The translations under genes were made by a program, and so were the position numbers. A stretch of DNA of 5,609 bases from Pseudofrankia asymbiotica (GTDB lineage Bacteria > Actinomycetota > Actinomycetes > Frankiales > Frankiaceae). The stretch is from contig NZ_MOMC01000092.1 of assembly GCF_001983105.1 (NCBI RefSeq), forward strand, positions 13,003 through 18,611. Reading direction: 5' to 3'. Every line of letters starts with the position of its first letter. Positions within the stretch are counted from its first letter, which is position 1. A model generated the notes under the pieces. It was not told the DNA's origin. It did not search any database and saw nothing but the letters and a program-made list of their open reading frames with translations. This document shows, piece by piece, positions 1 to 4,898 of this stretch.

Positions 1-1065
1 GAGGGCGGCGCCGAGGCAGTGGTGGATGCCGTAGCCGAAGGTGACGTGCCGGCCGATGTCGCGGTGGATGTCGAAGCGGTCGGGCTCGGGGAACCGGTGC
101 TCGTCGCGGTTGGCCGAGCCGTTCAGCAGCAGCATGATGCTGCCCTCGGGGACGGTCTGGCCGTGGTGGGAGACGTCGCGCGCGACGTAGCGGGCCTGGA
201 CGGGCGACGGGGCCTCGTAGCGGAGCAGTTCCTCGATCGCGTTCGGGATGAGCGAGCGGTCGGCGACCAGCTCGCGGCGCGCCTCGGGGTTCTCGGCGAG
301 CACCTTGCCGGTCCAGCCGATCAGCCTGGTGGTGGTCTCGTTGCCCGCCCCCGCCAGCAGCATGATGTAGGTGATGATCTCCTCACGGGTCAGCGTGCGG
401 GTCGTGCCGTTCTCGTCCTCGAACTCGGTGGTCAGCATCTCGGTCATCAGGTCGTCCGACGGGTTCCTGGCCCGCCAGTCGATGTACTCGCCGTACATCT
501 CCATGCTGGCCACGAAGTTGTCGGCGGGCACGATGTCGGTGCCGTCGCCGGTGAGCCGCAGGCCCTCGTCGATCCGGTCGCGCAGCGCCTCCTGATCGTC
601 CTCGGGAATGCCGAGCAGGTAGCCGATGGTGCGCATCGGCATCTGCGCCCCCAGGTCCCTGATGAAGTCGAACCGGCCCGCGCCGACGAGCGGGTCCAGG
701 CTGCGCGCGCAGAACTCCCGGACCTTCGGCTCGAGCGCGAGCATCTTCTTCGGGGTGAACACCCGGGCCAGGATGCCCCGGTGAACCGTGTGGATCGGCG
801 GGTCCTCGAACAGGATGTTGCCCGGTGGAAGCTCGATGTTGGCCTTGATGAGCTCCAGGACGGAGCCGCGGCCCGAGCGGTAGGTGTGCCAGTCGGCGAG
901 CGCCGGCTCGACGTCGGCGAACCGGCTGAGCGCGAAGAAGTCGAACTTGTCGTTGCGGTATAGCGGCGCCTCGTCGCGCAGCCGCCGCCACGTTGGGTAC
1001 GGGTCGGCGTCTATCTGGGCGTCATAGGGGTCGTAGTAGACGTCACTCGGGCTCGTCACCGTCAT
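1..1065 (-). CDS. Cytochrome P450 monooxygenase, C-terminus cut by window edge
   Basis: Haem-thiolate monooxygenase, predicted to be soluble, using electrons from a ferredoxin partner not present here. The first 355 codons are visible. The C-helix motif HxxxR (H92, R96, in DPPIHTVHRG) is expected to contact the haem propionates. The I-helix reads AGAGNETTT (238-246), with the acid/threonine pair used in oxygen activation. The K-helix ExxR is E279-LL-R282. The haem loop FGYGIHHCLG (343-352) carries the thiolate ligand Cys350. Bacterial P450s are usually about 400 residues, so roughly 45-55 residues lie beyond position 1. The ATG start is supported by AAGGAG at 1072-1077 (minus strand) with a 6-nt spacer, and by the normal N-terminal DPYPTWRRLRDEAPLY region. 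All signature residues are intact, so it should be active. The class is secure; the CYP family and substrate cannot be named from sequence alone. It is co-directional with the upstream IclR gene but separated by 380 bp, so it probably has its own promoter. Confidence 0.96.
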   Translation of the reverse strand, partial: MTVTSPSDVYYDPYDAQIDADPYPTWRRLRDEAPLYRNDKFDFFALSRFADVEPALADWHTYRSGRGSVLELIKANIELPPGNILFEDPPIHTVHRGILARVFTPKKMLALEPKVREFCARSLDPLVGAGRFDFIRDLGAQMPMRTIGYLLGIPEDDQEALRDRIDEGLRLTGDGTDIVPADNFVASMEMYGEYIDWRARNPSDDLMTEMLTTEFEDENGTTRTLTREEIITYIMLLAGAGNETTTRLIGWTGKVLAENPEARRELVADRSLIPNAIEELLRYEAPSPVQARYVARDVSHHGQTVPEGSIMLLLNGSANRDEHRFPEPDRFDIHRDIGRHVTFGYGIHHCLGAAL

Positions 1066-1385
1066 GCTCGGCTCCTTCTCGCGACCGTGATCGTGAGGAG
1101 AATCATCCGTCGTCTCCCCTTCGGCCGCCGCCAGTTCCGCCGCCGGCGGTTCCGCGGGCCGGCTGGACGGCCCTCGCGGTGTCGACCCGCCGGTGGAGCC
1201 GCCTGGTCAACCGCCCGCGGCGGCATGGGTCCAGGCCCGACCGGCGCTGGGCGCCGGGCCAGCTCGCGGCGCGATGGCGGTGCCGGGAGTCCGGCGCCGG
1301 GCAGGCAGCCACCAACGCCCTTCGTTCCCGCCTTGGCTACCAGTCGAATTCGTAGCGTTTCATGACGCACTGCGCGAAGCAACAG

Positions 1386-1398
1386 TCGCATTATGCGA
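1386..1398. promoter_or_regulatory. 13-bp perfect palindrome, candidate operator
   Basis: TCGCATTATGCGA is a perfect inverted repeat: 6-bp arms TCGCAT and ATGCGA around a central T. It covers the candidate -10 of the P450 promoter, where a bound repressor would block RNA polymerase. IclR-family proteins commonly bind short palindromes near promoters, and an IclR gene ends about 50 bp away, so that protein is the natural candidate ligand. This link is inferred; I have no known consensus to compare it with. Confidence 0.4.
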
Positions 1399-1417
1399 AC
1401 GCTTTCACGCCTGTTCA
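1390..1417 (-). promoter_or_regulatory. Candidate sigma-70-type promoter for the P450
   Basis: On the minus strand, TGAACA (1412-1417; 4 of 6 matches to TTGACA) is followed after 16 nt by CATAAT (1390-1395; 5 of 6 matches to TATAAT). This is the best such pair I found in the gap, and it lies in its A+T-richer part. Transcription would start near 1383, giving the P450 a leader of roughly 320 nt. The -10 sits inside a perfect palindrome, which suggests control by a DNA-binding protein. Actinomycete promoters are variable, so this is a suggestion only. Confidence 0.35.
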
Positions 1418-1435
1418 GGACTGAGAATGGGGGAG

Positions 1436-1467
1436 ACCGGCCCGCTCAGCCCTGCCACAGGGCCGGT
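1436..1467 (-). terminator. Hairpin over the 3' end of the IclR gene
   Basis: Perfect 8-bp arms ACCGGCCC (1436-1443) and GGGCCGGT (1460-1467) enclose a 16-nt loop. The structure spans the IclR stop codon at 1446-1448. There is no T-run after it on the minus strand, which is usual for hairpin-type terminators in high-GC actinomycetes. It may end the IclR transcript or protect its 3' end, and it would separate IclR from P450 transcription. An equally GC-rich chance pairing is possible. Confidence 0.4.
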
Positions 1468-2441
1468 GGGCGTCCCCGGGTGAGAGCGGTCAGGGCCTCG
1501 GCGGCCGCGCGCACGCGCTCGCCGAGGTCGATGACCTCGGCGCCGGTCCGAACGGGCGCGTGGTGCTGGTCGGAGGCGCAGATCGCCGCCAGCACGACGA
1601 CGACCTCACCGCGGGCGTCGAACACCGGCGCACTGACCGTGGTCGCGCGGTAGGTGCCGCCCGGCTCGATCGACGCGGGCAGCGCGTCGGCGAGGCCGAA
1701 CGTCCGGTGGACCTCGCTGAGGATGCGGCGCAGTGCCGCGGCGTGCTCGGCGCCTCGCTGGTCCTCGCCGAGCTCCGCGGCCAGCAGGTCAAGGCGCTCG
1801 CGCAGGTGCCTGTCCACCTCGACCGACCAGCCGCGTGCCCGTATCCCGGCAAGGCTCGGGGTGATCTGCGCCAAGGCGTCGCTCGGCCGGTCGGAACCCA
1901 GCCGGTCAAGCCACTGCTCGACCGTGGTGGGGTCGTCGGACCAGGCGACGCAGACCGATCCGATCGGCGGCTGCAGCGGGAACCGGTCGCCCAGCCGCAG
2001 GTGACGGTAGGCCGGTCCCATGCCGCCCGCCGCGCCGCTGGCGCCGTTCGCTGGCGGCTGGGGCGGGGCTCCGATCTCGCCGATGAGCAGCTCGTCCCGC
2101 TCGCCGGGAAACGCGCCCGTGACCAGTGCGAGGCAGGTCAGCCCGGTCATCGCGGCGAGGCGGTGGACCGCCGGGCGGGCGGCGTCGATGACGGCGTGGC
2201 CGCGGGCCGCGGCCCGCCCGGCCGCGACCAGCGCCGGGCCGAGCCGGTACGTGTGCCGCTCCGGATGGCGCAGCAGCCAGCCGCGCCGGGTCAGCGCCAC
2301 GACCATCGGGTGGATCGTCGTCTTGCTGAGGCCGAGCGCTCGCGCGATCTCGGCCAGGGTGGCGCCGTCGACCGGGCGGGCCGCGAGGAGGTCCACCAGG
2401 TCGAGTAGCCGATCTGTCTGCGGTGAGGGTCTGCTGCTCAT
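1446..2441 (-). CDS. IclR-family transcriptional regulator
   Basis: A DNA-binding regulator, predicted 331 residues. The N-terminal winged helix-turn-helix spans about 8-75, with TLAEIARALGLSKTTIH (28-44) as helix-turn-helix and the RHPERHTYRLGPAL wing (58-71). The C-terminal IclR effector domain follows: GDRFPLQPPIGSVCVAW (151-167) matches the ligand-pocket region, and ITPSLAGIRARGWSVE (193-208) and TTVSAPVFDARGEVVVVLAA (267-286) match later strands. The family is usually about 250-270 residues; part of the excess is a Pro/Gly/Ala-rich insert at about 125-142. I chose the ATG at 2439-2441 because it sits just before QTDRLLDLVDLLA, where the family normally begins. No clear Shine-Dalgarno precedes it. 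An in-frame ATG 13 codons upstream (2478-2480) is possible but equally unsupported. It lies divergent from the CoA ligase and upstream of the P450, so it most likely regulates one or both. Effector and sign of regulation are unknown. Confidence 0.93.
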   Translation of the reverse strand: MSSRPSPQTDRLLDLVDLLAARPVDGATLAEIARALGLSKTTIHPMVVALTRRGWLLRHPERHTYRLGPALVAAGRAAARGHAVIDAARPAVHRLAAMTGLTCLALVTGAFPGERDELLIGEIGAPPQPPANGASGAAGGMGPAYRHLRLGDRFPLQPPIGSVCVAWSDDPTTVEQWLDRLGSDRPSDALAQITPSLAGIRARGWSVEVDRHLRERLDLLAAELGEDQRGAEHAAALRRILSEVHRTFGLADALPASIEPGGTYRATTVSAPVFDARGEVVVVLAAICASDQHHAPVRTGAEVIDLGERVRAAAEALTALTRGRPPALWQG

Positions 2442-2458
2442 GATGCGGCGACCGTAGC

Positions 2459-2599
2459 TCAGCCGGCCGGTGGTTCGCATGCTGCGCCCAGGTCTTCGCA
2501 CAGTGCGTACCCGACCGGGCGGATCCGTTGCGGGTGCCCGACCGCCGCGGCTAGGGTCACGAGATCGAAGTCGATGTCGACATAAACCTCGGTGGGCAT
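2459..2599 (-). CDS. Possible 46-residue small protein upstream of IclR (doubtful)
   Basis: The frame begins MPTEVYVDIDFDLVTLAAAV and ends CEDLGAACEPPAG. Its stop codon (2459-2461) is 17 bp before the regulator's ATG, on the same strand. The composition, acidic and hydrophobic residues without the Arg/Pro excess of chance GC-rich frames, looks more protein-like than most spurious ORFs here. A GAGG precedes the ATG, but with a spacer of only 3 nt. The frame stays open upstream to an ATG at 2639-2641. I recognise no family. It could be a translated leader peptide, a genuine small gene co-transcribed with the regulator, a remnant, or chance. Confidence 0.28.
   Translation of the reverse strand: MPTEVYVDIDFDLVTLAAAVGHPQRIRPVGYALCEDLGAACEPPAG
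2574..2583. promoter_or_regulatory. 10-bp palindrome in the divergent promoter region
   Basis: ATGTCGACAT is perfectly self-complementary and sits in a less GC-rich stretch between the regulator and ligase starts, 133 bp from one and 156 bp from the other. It is a possible site for the IclR protein. It does not resemble the palindrome at 1386-1398, so one protein binding both is not obvious. A 10-bp palindrome can arise by chance. Confidence 0.25.
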
Positions 2600-2738
2600 G
2601 GACCTCGGCTGAGCGGCCGGACCGCTGGCGGGAGCCGACATCGGCGGAGGCGGCGGCCGTCGCGTGCGCGAAGTCGCGCGGGACCATGAGCGTCGGCGTT
2701 CGGTGTGGCTGTCGGCGGATTGCGGAGGTGAGGCGGCC

Positions 2739-4412
2739 GTGACGACCGTGGGGGAGCTGCTGCGCGGGCGGGCGGACAGCGACGCCGCCGCGTTGTTGTT
2801 CGGGGAGCGGCGGTGGACCTACCGGCAGCTGGTCGAGGAGGCGTCGCGGCGCGCGGCGGTGTTCGAGTCGTTACGCGACGACGGCCGCCCGCCGCACATC
2901 GGCGTGCTGCTCGACAACGTGCCCGACTATCTGTTCTGGCTGGGCGCGGCGGCGTTGTCGGGCTCGGTGGTCGTCGGCATCAACGCGACCTACCGGGGTG
3001 AGGCGCTGGCCCAGCTGGTGCGGCACACCGACTGCCAGGTCCTGGTCACCTCCACGGGCTATCAGCCCATGCTGGAAGGCACGGACACCGGAGTCGCCGC
3101 GGAGCGGACGTTGCTCGTCGAGAGCGACGAGTACGCGGCCCGGCTCGCCGCCGCGCCGTCCGTGCCGCCTGAGCGACTGGCCGTCGCCGACGACCTGTTC
3201 CTCCTGATCTTCACGTCCGGCTCGACCGGGCTGCCGAAGGCGGTGCGCTGCACGCAGGGCCGGTTCGCTCGTACGGGTGCCCACGTCGCGCGGATCGCCG
3301 GGTTCGACGCCGGAGGCCGGACCGCGGGCGACGGCGGGGCGGCGGGTGGCGTCGGGGATGGCGGGGCCGCGGGCGATGTGGTGTACGCGCCGTTGCCGTT
3401 CTTCCATTCCAGCTCGCTGTTCACGGGCTGGTCGTCGGCGCTGAACGCCGGTATCCCGATCGCGACCCGGGCGAGGTTCTCCGCGTCCGGCACACTGCCG
3501 GACATCCGCCGCCACGGCGCGACGATGCTGACCTACACCGGCAAGGTCCTGAACTACATCCTCGCGACGCCCGAGCGGGACGACGACGCCGACAGCCCGC
3601 TGCGCCTCGCCATCGGCAACGAGGCCTCGACCCGGGACATCCGGGAGTTCGCCCGCCGGTTCGGCGCCACGGTCCGGGACAGCTACGGCTCGACCGAGGG
3701 CATCATCATCATTCGCCGTGACCCGTCCATGCCGGAAGGCGCGCTCGGCACGGCCGACCCGACCGTGAAGGTCCTCGACCCGGAGACGGGCGAGGAATGC
3801 CCGGCGGTGGTCCTCGACGCCGCGGGGCGGCCGGCGAACCTGGACGAGGCGGTCGGCGAGATCGTCGAGACCGCGCCGACCTCGGGTTTCGAGGGCTACT
3901 ACAACAACGAGGACGCCACCCGGGCCCGGTTCCGCGAGGGCGCCTACTGGTCGGGTGACCTGGCCTATCGCGACGGGGACGGCTGGCTGTACTTCGCCGG
4001 GCGGTCGAACGAGTGGCTGCGCGTCGACGGCGAGAACTTCGCCGCGGCGCCGGTGGAGGCGATCCTCGCCCGCCATCCCGAGGTCCGTTCGGTCGCGGTC
4101 TACGCCGTGCCCGACGACCCGGTGGGGGACCGGGTGATGGCGGCGCTCGAGCTGCGCGACGGGGCCGCCTTCGACCCGGCGGCGTTCGACGCGTTCCTCG
4201 CCGAGCAGCCCGACCTCGGGCCCAAGTGGGTCCCGGCGTTCGTCCGGGTCACCGGCGAGCTGCCGAAACTGGCCAGCATGAAGATCGACAAACGTCGCCT
4301 CCGCGGAGAGGCCTGGCGCGCCGGCCCGGTCGTCTGGCGCCCCGCCAAGGGTGAGCCCCTGCGCCCCCTCGACGAGGCCGACCGTGCCCGGCTCGACCCG
4401 CTTCTGGGCTGA
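2739..4412 (+). CDS. Acyl-CoA synthetase / AMP-dependent ligase, FadD17-like
   Basis: An ANL-superfamily enzyme, 557 residues, predicted to activate a carboxylic acid through an acyl-AMP to its CoA thioester in the cytoplasm. Motifs in order: phosphate loop LIFTSGSTGLPKAV (156-169); PLPFFHS (218-224); DSYGSTEG (314-321), the A5 adenine-binding motif; WSGDLAYRDGDGWLYFAGR (404-422); the hinge EWLRVDGENFAAAPVE (425-440); and LPKLASMKIDKRRL (508-521), where K515 should be the catalytic lysine. PPHIGVLLDN, EGYYNNEDAT and LRVDGENFAAAPVE recall mycobacterial FadD17, a ligase linked to short steroid side-chain acids. This comparison is from memory. The usual Gly before the catalytic lysine is Met, a position FadD17 also varies. 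The GTG start has GGAGGTG (2724-2730) with an 8-nt spacer; a longer frame from ATG 2664 lacks this. A Gly/Ala-rich insert occupies about 191-212. It is divergent from the IclR gene and probably under its control. Confidence 0.95.
   Translation: MTTVGELLRGRADSDAAALLFGERRWTYRQLVEEASRRAAVFESLRDDGRPPHIGVLLDNVPDYLFWLGAAALSGSVVVGINATYRGEALAQLVRHTDCQVLVTSTGYQPMLEGTDTGVAAERTLLVESDEYAARLAAAPSVPPERLAVADDLFLLIFTSGSTGLPKAVRCTQGRFARTGAHVARIAGFDAGGRTAGDGGAAGGVGDGGAAGDVVYAPLPFFHSSSLFTGWSSALNAGIPIATRARFSASGTLPDIRRHGATMLTYTGKVLNYILATPERDDDADSPLRLAIGNEASTRDIREFARRFGATVRDSYGSTEGIIIIRRDPSMPEGALGTADPTVKVLDPETGEECPAVVLDAAGRPANLDEAVGEIVETAPTSGFEGYYNNEDATRARFREGAYWSGDLAYRDGDGWLYFAGRSNEWLRVDGENFAAAPVEAILARHPEVRSVAVYAVPDDPVGDRVMAALELRDGAAFDPAAFDAFLAEQPDLGPKWVPAFVRVTGELPKLASMKIDKRRLRGEAWRAGPVVWRPAKGEPLRPLDEADRARLDPLLG
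3309..3374 (+). repeat. Gly/Ala-rich low-complexity insert within the CoA ligase
   Basis: Codons 191-212 encode a Gly/Ala/Asp stretch lying between the HVARIAGFD helix end and the VVYAPLPFFHS strand. GDGGAAG occurs twice (codons 197-203 and 206-212, starting at 3327 and 3354), separated by Gly-Val. The two DNA copies are similar but differ at several third positions, so the duplication is not brand new. In FadD17-type enzymes as I remember them this loop is only a few residues, so about 20 residues were gained. It would form a flexible surface loop. Confidence 0.75.
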
Positions 4413-4431
4413 GAATCCCGAACCGGGATTC
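4413..4431 (+). terminator. Hairpin immediately after the CoA ligase stop codon
   Basis: Perfect 8-bp arms GAATCCCG (4413-4420) and CGGGATTC (4424-4431) enclose the 3-nt loop AAC, starting one base after the TGA at 4410-4412. There is no T-tract, as is common for terminators in high-GC actinomycetes. A weaker GGGC/GCCC pairing follows at about 4435-4445. The symmetry means it could also stop transcription from the convergent frame ending at 4496. Confidence 0.6.
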
Positions 4432-4495
4432 CGGGGGCTGAGCCCACATCTGTCAGCGGCCTGGTCAAGCGTCCTGACTGGCGGCGCTCCTGGTG

Positions 4496-4711
4496 CTATG
4501 ACGCGGTTTCGCCGATCGAGAACGTCATTAGATCCCGGCCGACCGTGACGCGGCCCGAACGGCCGCCCCCGCGGACGTCCGTCGCGAAGTTCTCCTCGTC
4601 GAACTGCAGGATCGTGTCGCCGGAGCGCACCAGGGTCCCGGCGCCGGCCCTGCCCGGAGCCGGGAACGGCACGCCGGTGCCCGTCAACGTCAACGTCACG
4701 GTCGTGGCCAC
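4496..4711 (-). pseudogene. Internally deleted metallo-beta-lactamase-fold hydrolase remnant
   Basis: This 71-codon frame begins VATTVTLTLTGTGVPFPAPG and continues RAGAGTLVRSGDTILQFD, a very good match to the first strands of actinobacterial MBL-fold hydrolases (ribonuclease Z/arylsulfatase type). It then passes directly into EENFATDVRGGG and RSGRVTVGRDLMTFSIG, which looks like the extreme C-terminus of the same family, where GxVxVGxDL is the last strand. The roughly 200 residues expected between them, with the HxHxDH metal site and all other ligands, are absent, so no hydrolase activity is possible. The join is near codons 38-39 and is in frame. GTG 4709-4711 is preceded by GGTGA with a 7-nt spacer, so it could still be translated. 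The frame stays open upstream to ATG 4849 and 4906, but those extensions run through the tandem repeat. Family recognition is from memory; the alternative is an unrelated small protein. Confidence 0.6.
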
Positions 4712-4740
4712 GCTCAGCTCACCATCCCAATCTCGATCCA

Positions 4741-4790
4741 GCCGGTCCCGTGCCAGCCGGTCCCGTGCCAGCCGGTCCCGTGCCAGCCGG
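4741..4790. repeat. Three tandem 15-bp repeats plus a 5-bp partial copy
   Basis: The unit GCCGGTCCCGTGCCA occurs at 4741-4755, 4756-4770 and 4771-4785 without a single mismatch, followed by GCCGG (4786-4790). The bases just before 4741 resemble a decayed fourth copy (about 9 of 15 matches). The length is a multiple of three, so every frame reads as a 5-residue repeat (LARDR on the minus strand in frame with the hydrolase remnant). It lies between two divergent genes, 30 bp from the remnant's GTG and 108 bp from the GAF-EAL ATG. There are no spacers, so it is not CRISPR. It may be a cluster of binding sites or slippage product. Confidence 0.9.
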
Positions 4791-4825
4791 GTGTGCTGGC
4801 CGGGCCACCCGTCGCGGACCCGAAA

Positions 4826-4838
4826 CCAGACGCTCTGG
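4826..4838. promoter_or_regulatory. 13-bp inverted repeat upstream of the GAF-EAL gene
   Basis: CCAGA (4826-4830) and TCTGG (4834-4838) are perfect arms around CGC, 60 bp before the GAF-EAL start codon. The position fits an operator near that gene's promoter, but no matching promoter hexamers were found and short arms of this kind arise by chance. Confidence 0.25.
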
Positions 4839-4874
4839 CTGATCGACATGGTGGTCCGGGCCGCCTCCGGGCAT

Positions 4875-4892
4875 CCCTCTGACGAGAGGGGG
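4875..4892 (+). promoter_or_regulatory. Hairpin that covers the GAF-EAL ribosome binding site
   Basis: CCCTCT (4875-4880) can pair with AGAGGG (4885-4890) around the loop GACG, with a further T-G pair (4874/4891) possible. The 3' arm is most of the Shine-Dalgarno sequence AGGGGG (4887-4892), which has a 6-nt spacer to the ATG at 4899. When folded, the structure would hide the ribosome binding site and lower translation. That Shine-Dalgarno also settles the start codon of the gene. Confidence 0.5.
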
Positions 4893-4898
4893 TGACCG

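Larger units (their letters stand above)
1066..1445. other. 380-bp gap without a convincing gene (P450 leader and promoter region)
   Basis: Open frames on both strands are Arg/Pro/Gly-rich low-complexity translations with no recognisable domain and no good ribosome binding site, as expected by chance at this GC content. The part nearest the P450 (about 1100-1330) is very GC-rich. The part at about 1335-1430 is noticeably richer in A and T and holds the 8-bp palindrome CGAATTCG (1345-1352), the 13-bp palindrome (1386-1398) and a promoter-like pair of hexamers. The P450 Shine-Dalgarno sequence is at 1072-1077. If the promoter call is right, the P450 message has a leader of about 300 nt. Confidence 0.7.
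2442..2738. promoter_or_regulatory. Divergent intergenic region between regulator and CoA ligase
   Basis: These 297 bp must hold the promoters of both divergent genes, the usual place for an IclR protein to act. Visible elements are the 10-bp palindrome ATGTCGACAT (2574-2583) within a cluster of three TCGA steps (2564-2580), and the strong ligase ribosome binding site at 2724-2730. I could not find a pair of hexamers good enough to name either promoter. A doubtful small minus-strand ORF covers 2459-2599. Confidence 0.55.

Noticed and set aside
19..963. A 314-codon plus-strand open frame
   Set aside because: It is the antisense shadow of the P450 gene. The translation is Val/Ala/Asp/Arg-rich with no domain, whereas the opposite strand shows all P450 motifs.
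1062..1391. Possible gene in the gap upstream of the P450
   Set aside because: The minus-strand frame is Arg/Pro/Gly-rich, has no convincing ribosome binding site and overlaps the P450 start. It looks like chance.
1560..2408. A 282-codon plus-strand open frame
   Set aside because: Antisense shadow of the IclR gene; low-complexity translation and no domain.
2442..2687. Extending the IclR protein to an ATG at 2687
   Set aside because: The extra 82 residues are Arg-rich and unlike any IclR N-terminus; the family normally starts close to the residues after 2441.
2664..2738. Extending the CoA ligase to an ATG at 2664
   Set aside because: The strong Shine-Dalgarno at 2724-2730 lies inside this extension and is correctly spaced for the GTG at 2739. 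The added residues are not family-like.
2871..4076. A 401-codon minus-strand open frame
   Set aside because: It lies opposite the CoA ligase, whose motifs are complete. The antisense translation is Arg/Gly/Val-rich with no recognisable fold.
4683..4700. Short direct repeat of GTCAAC
   Set aside because: It encodes the alternating VTLTLT strand of the hydrolase remnant on the minus strand, so the coding sequence explains it.
4741..4790. CRISPR array
   Set aside because: Units are only 15 bp and directly adjacent with no spacers.
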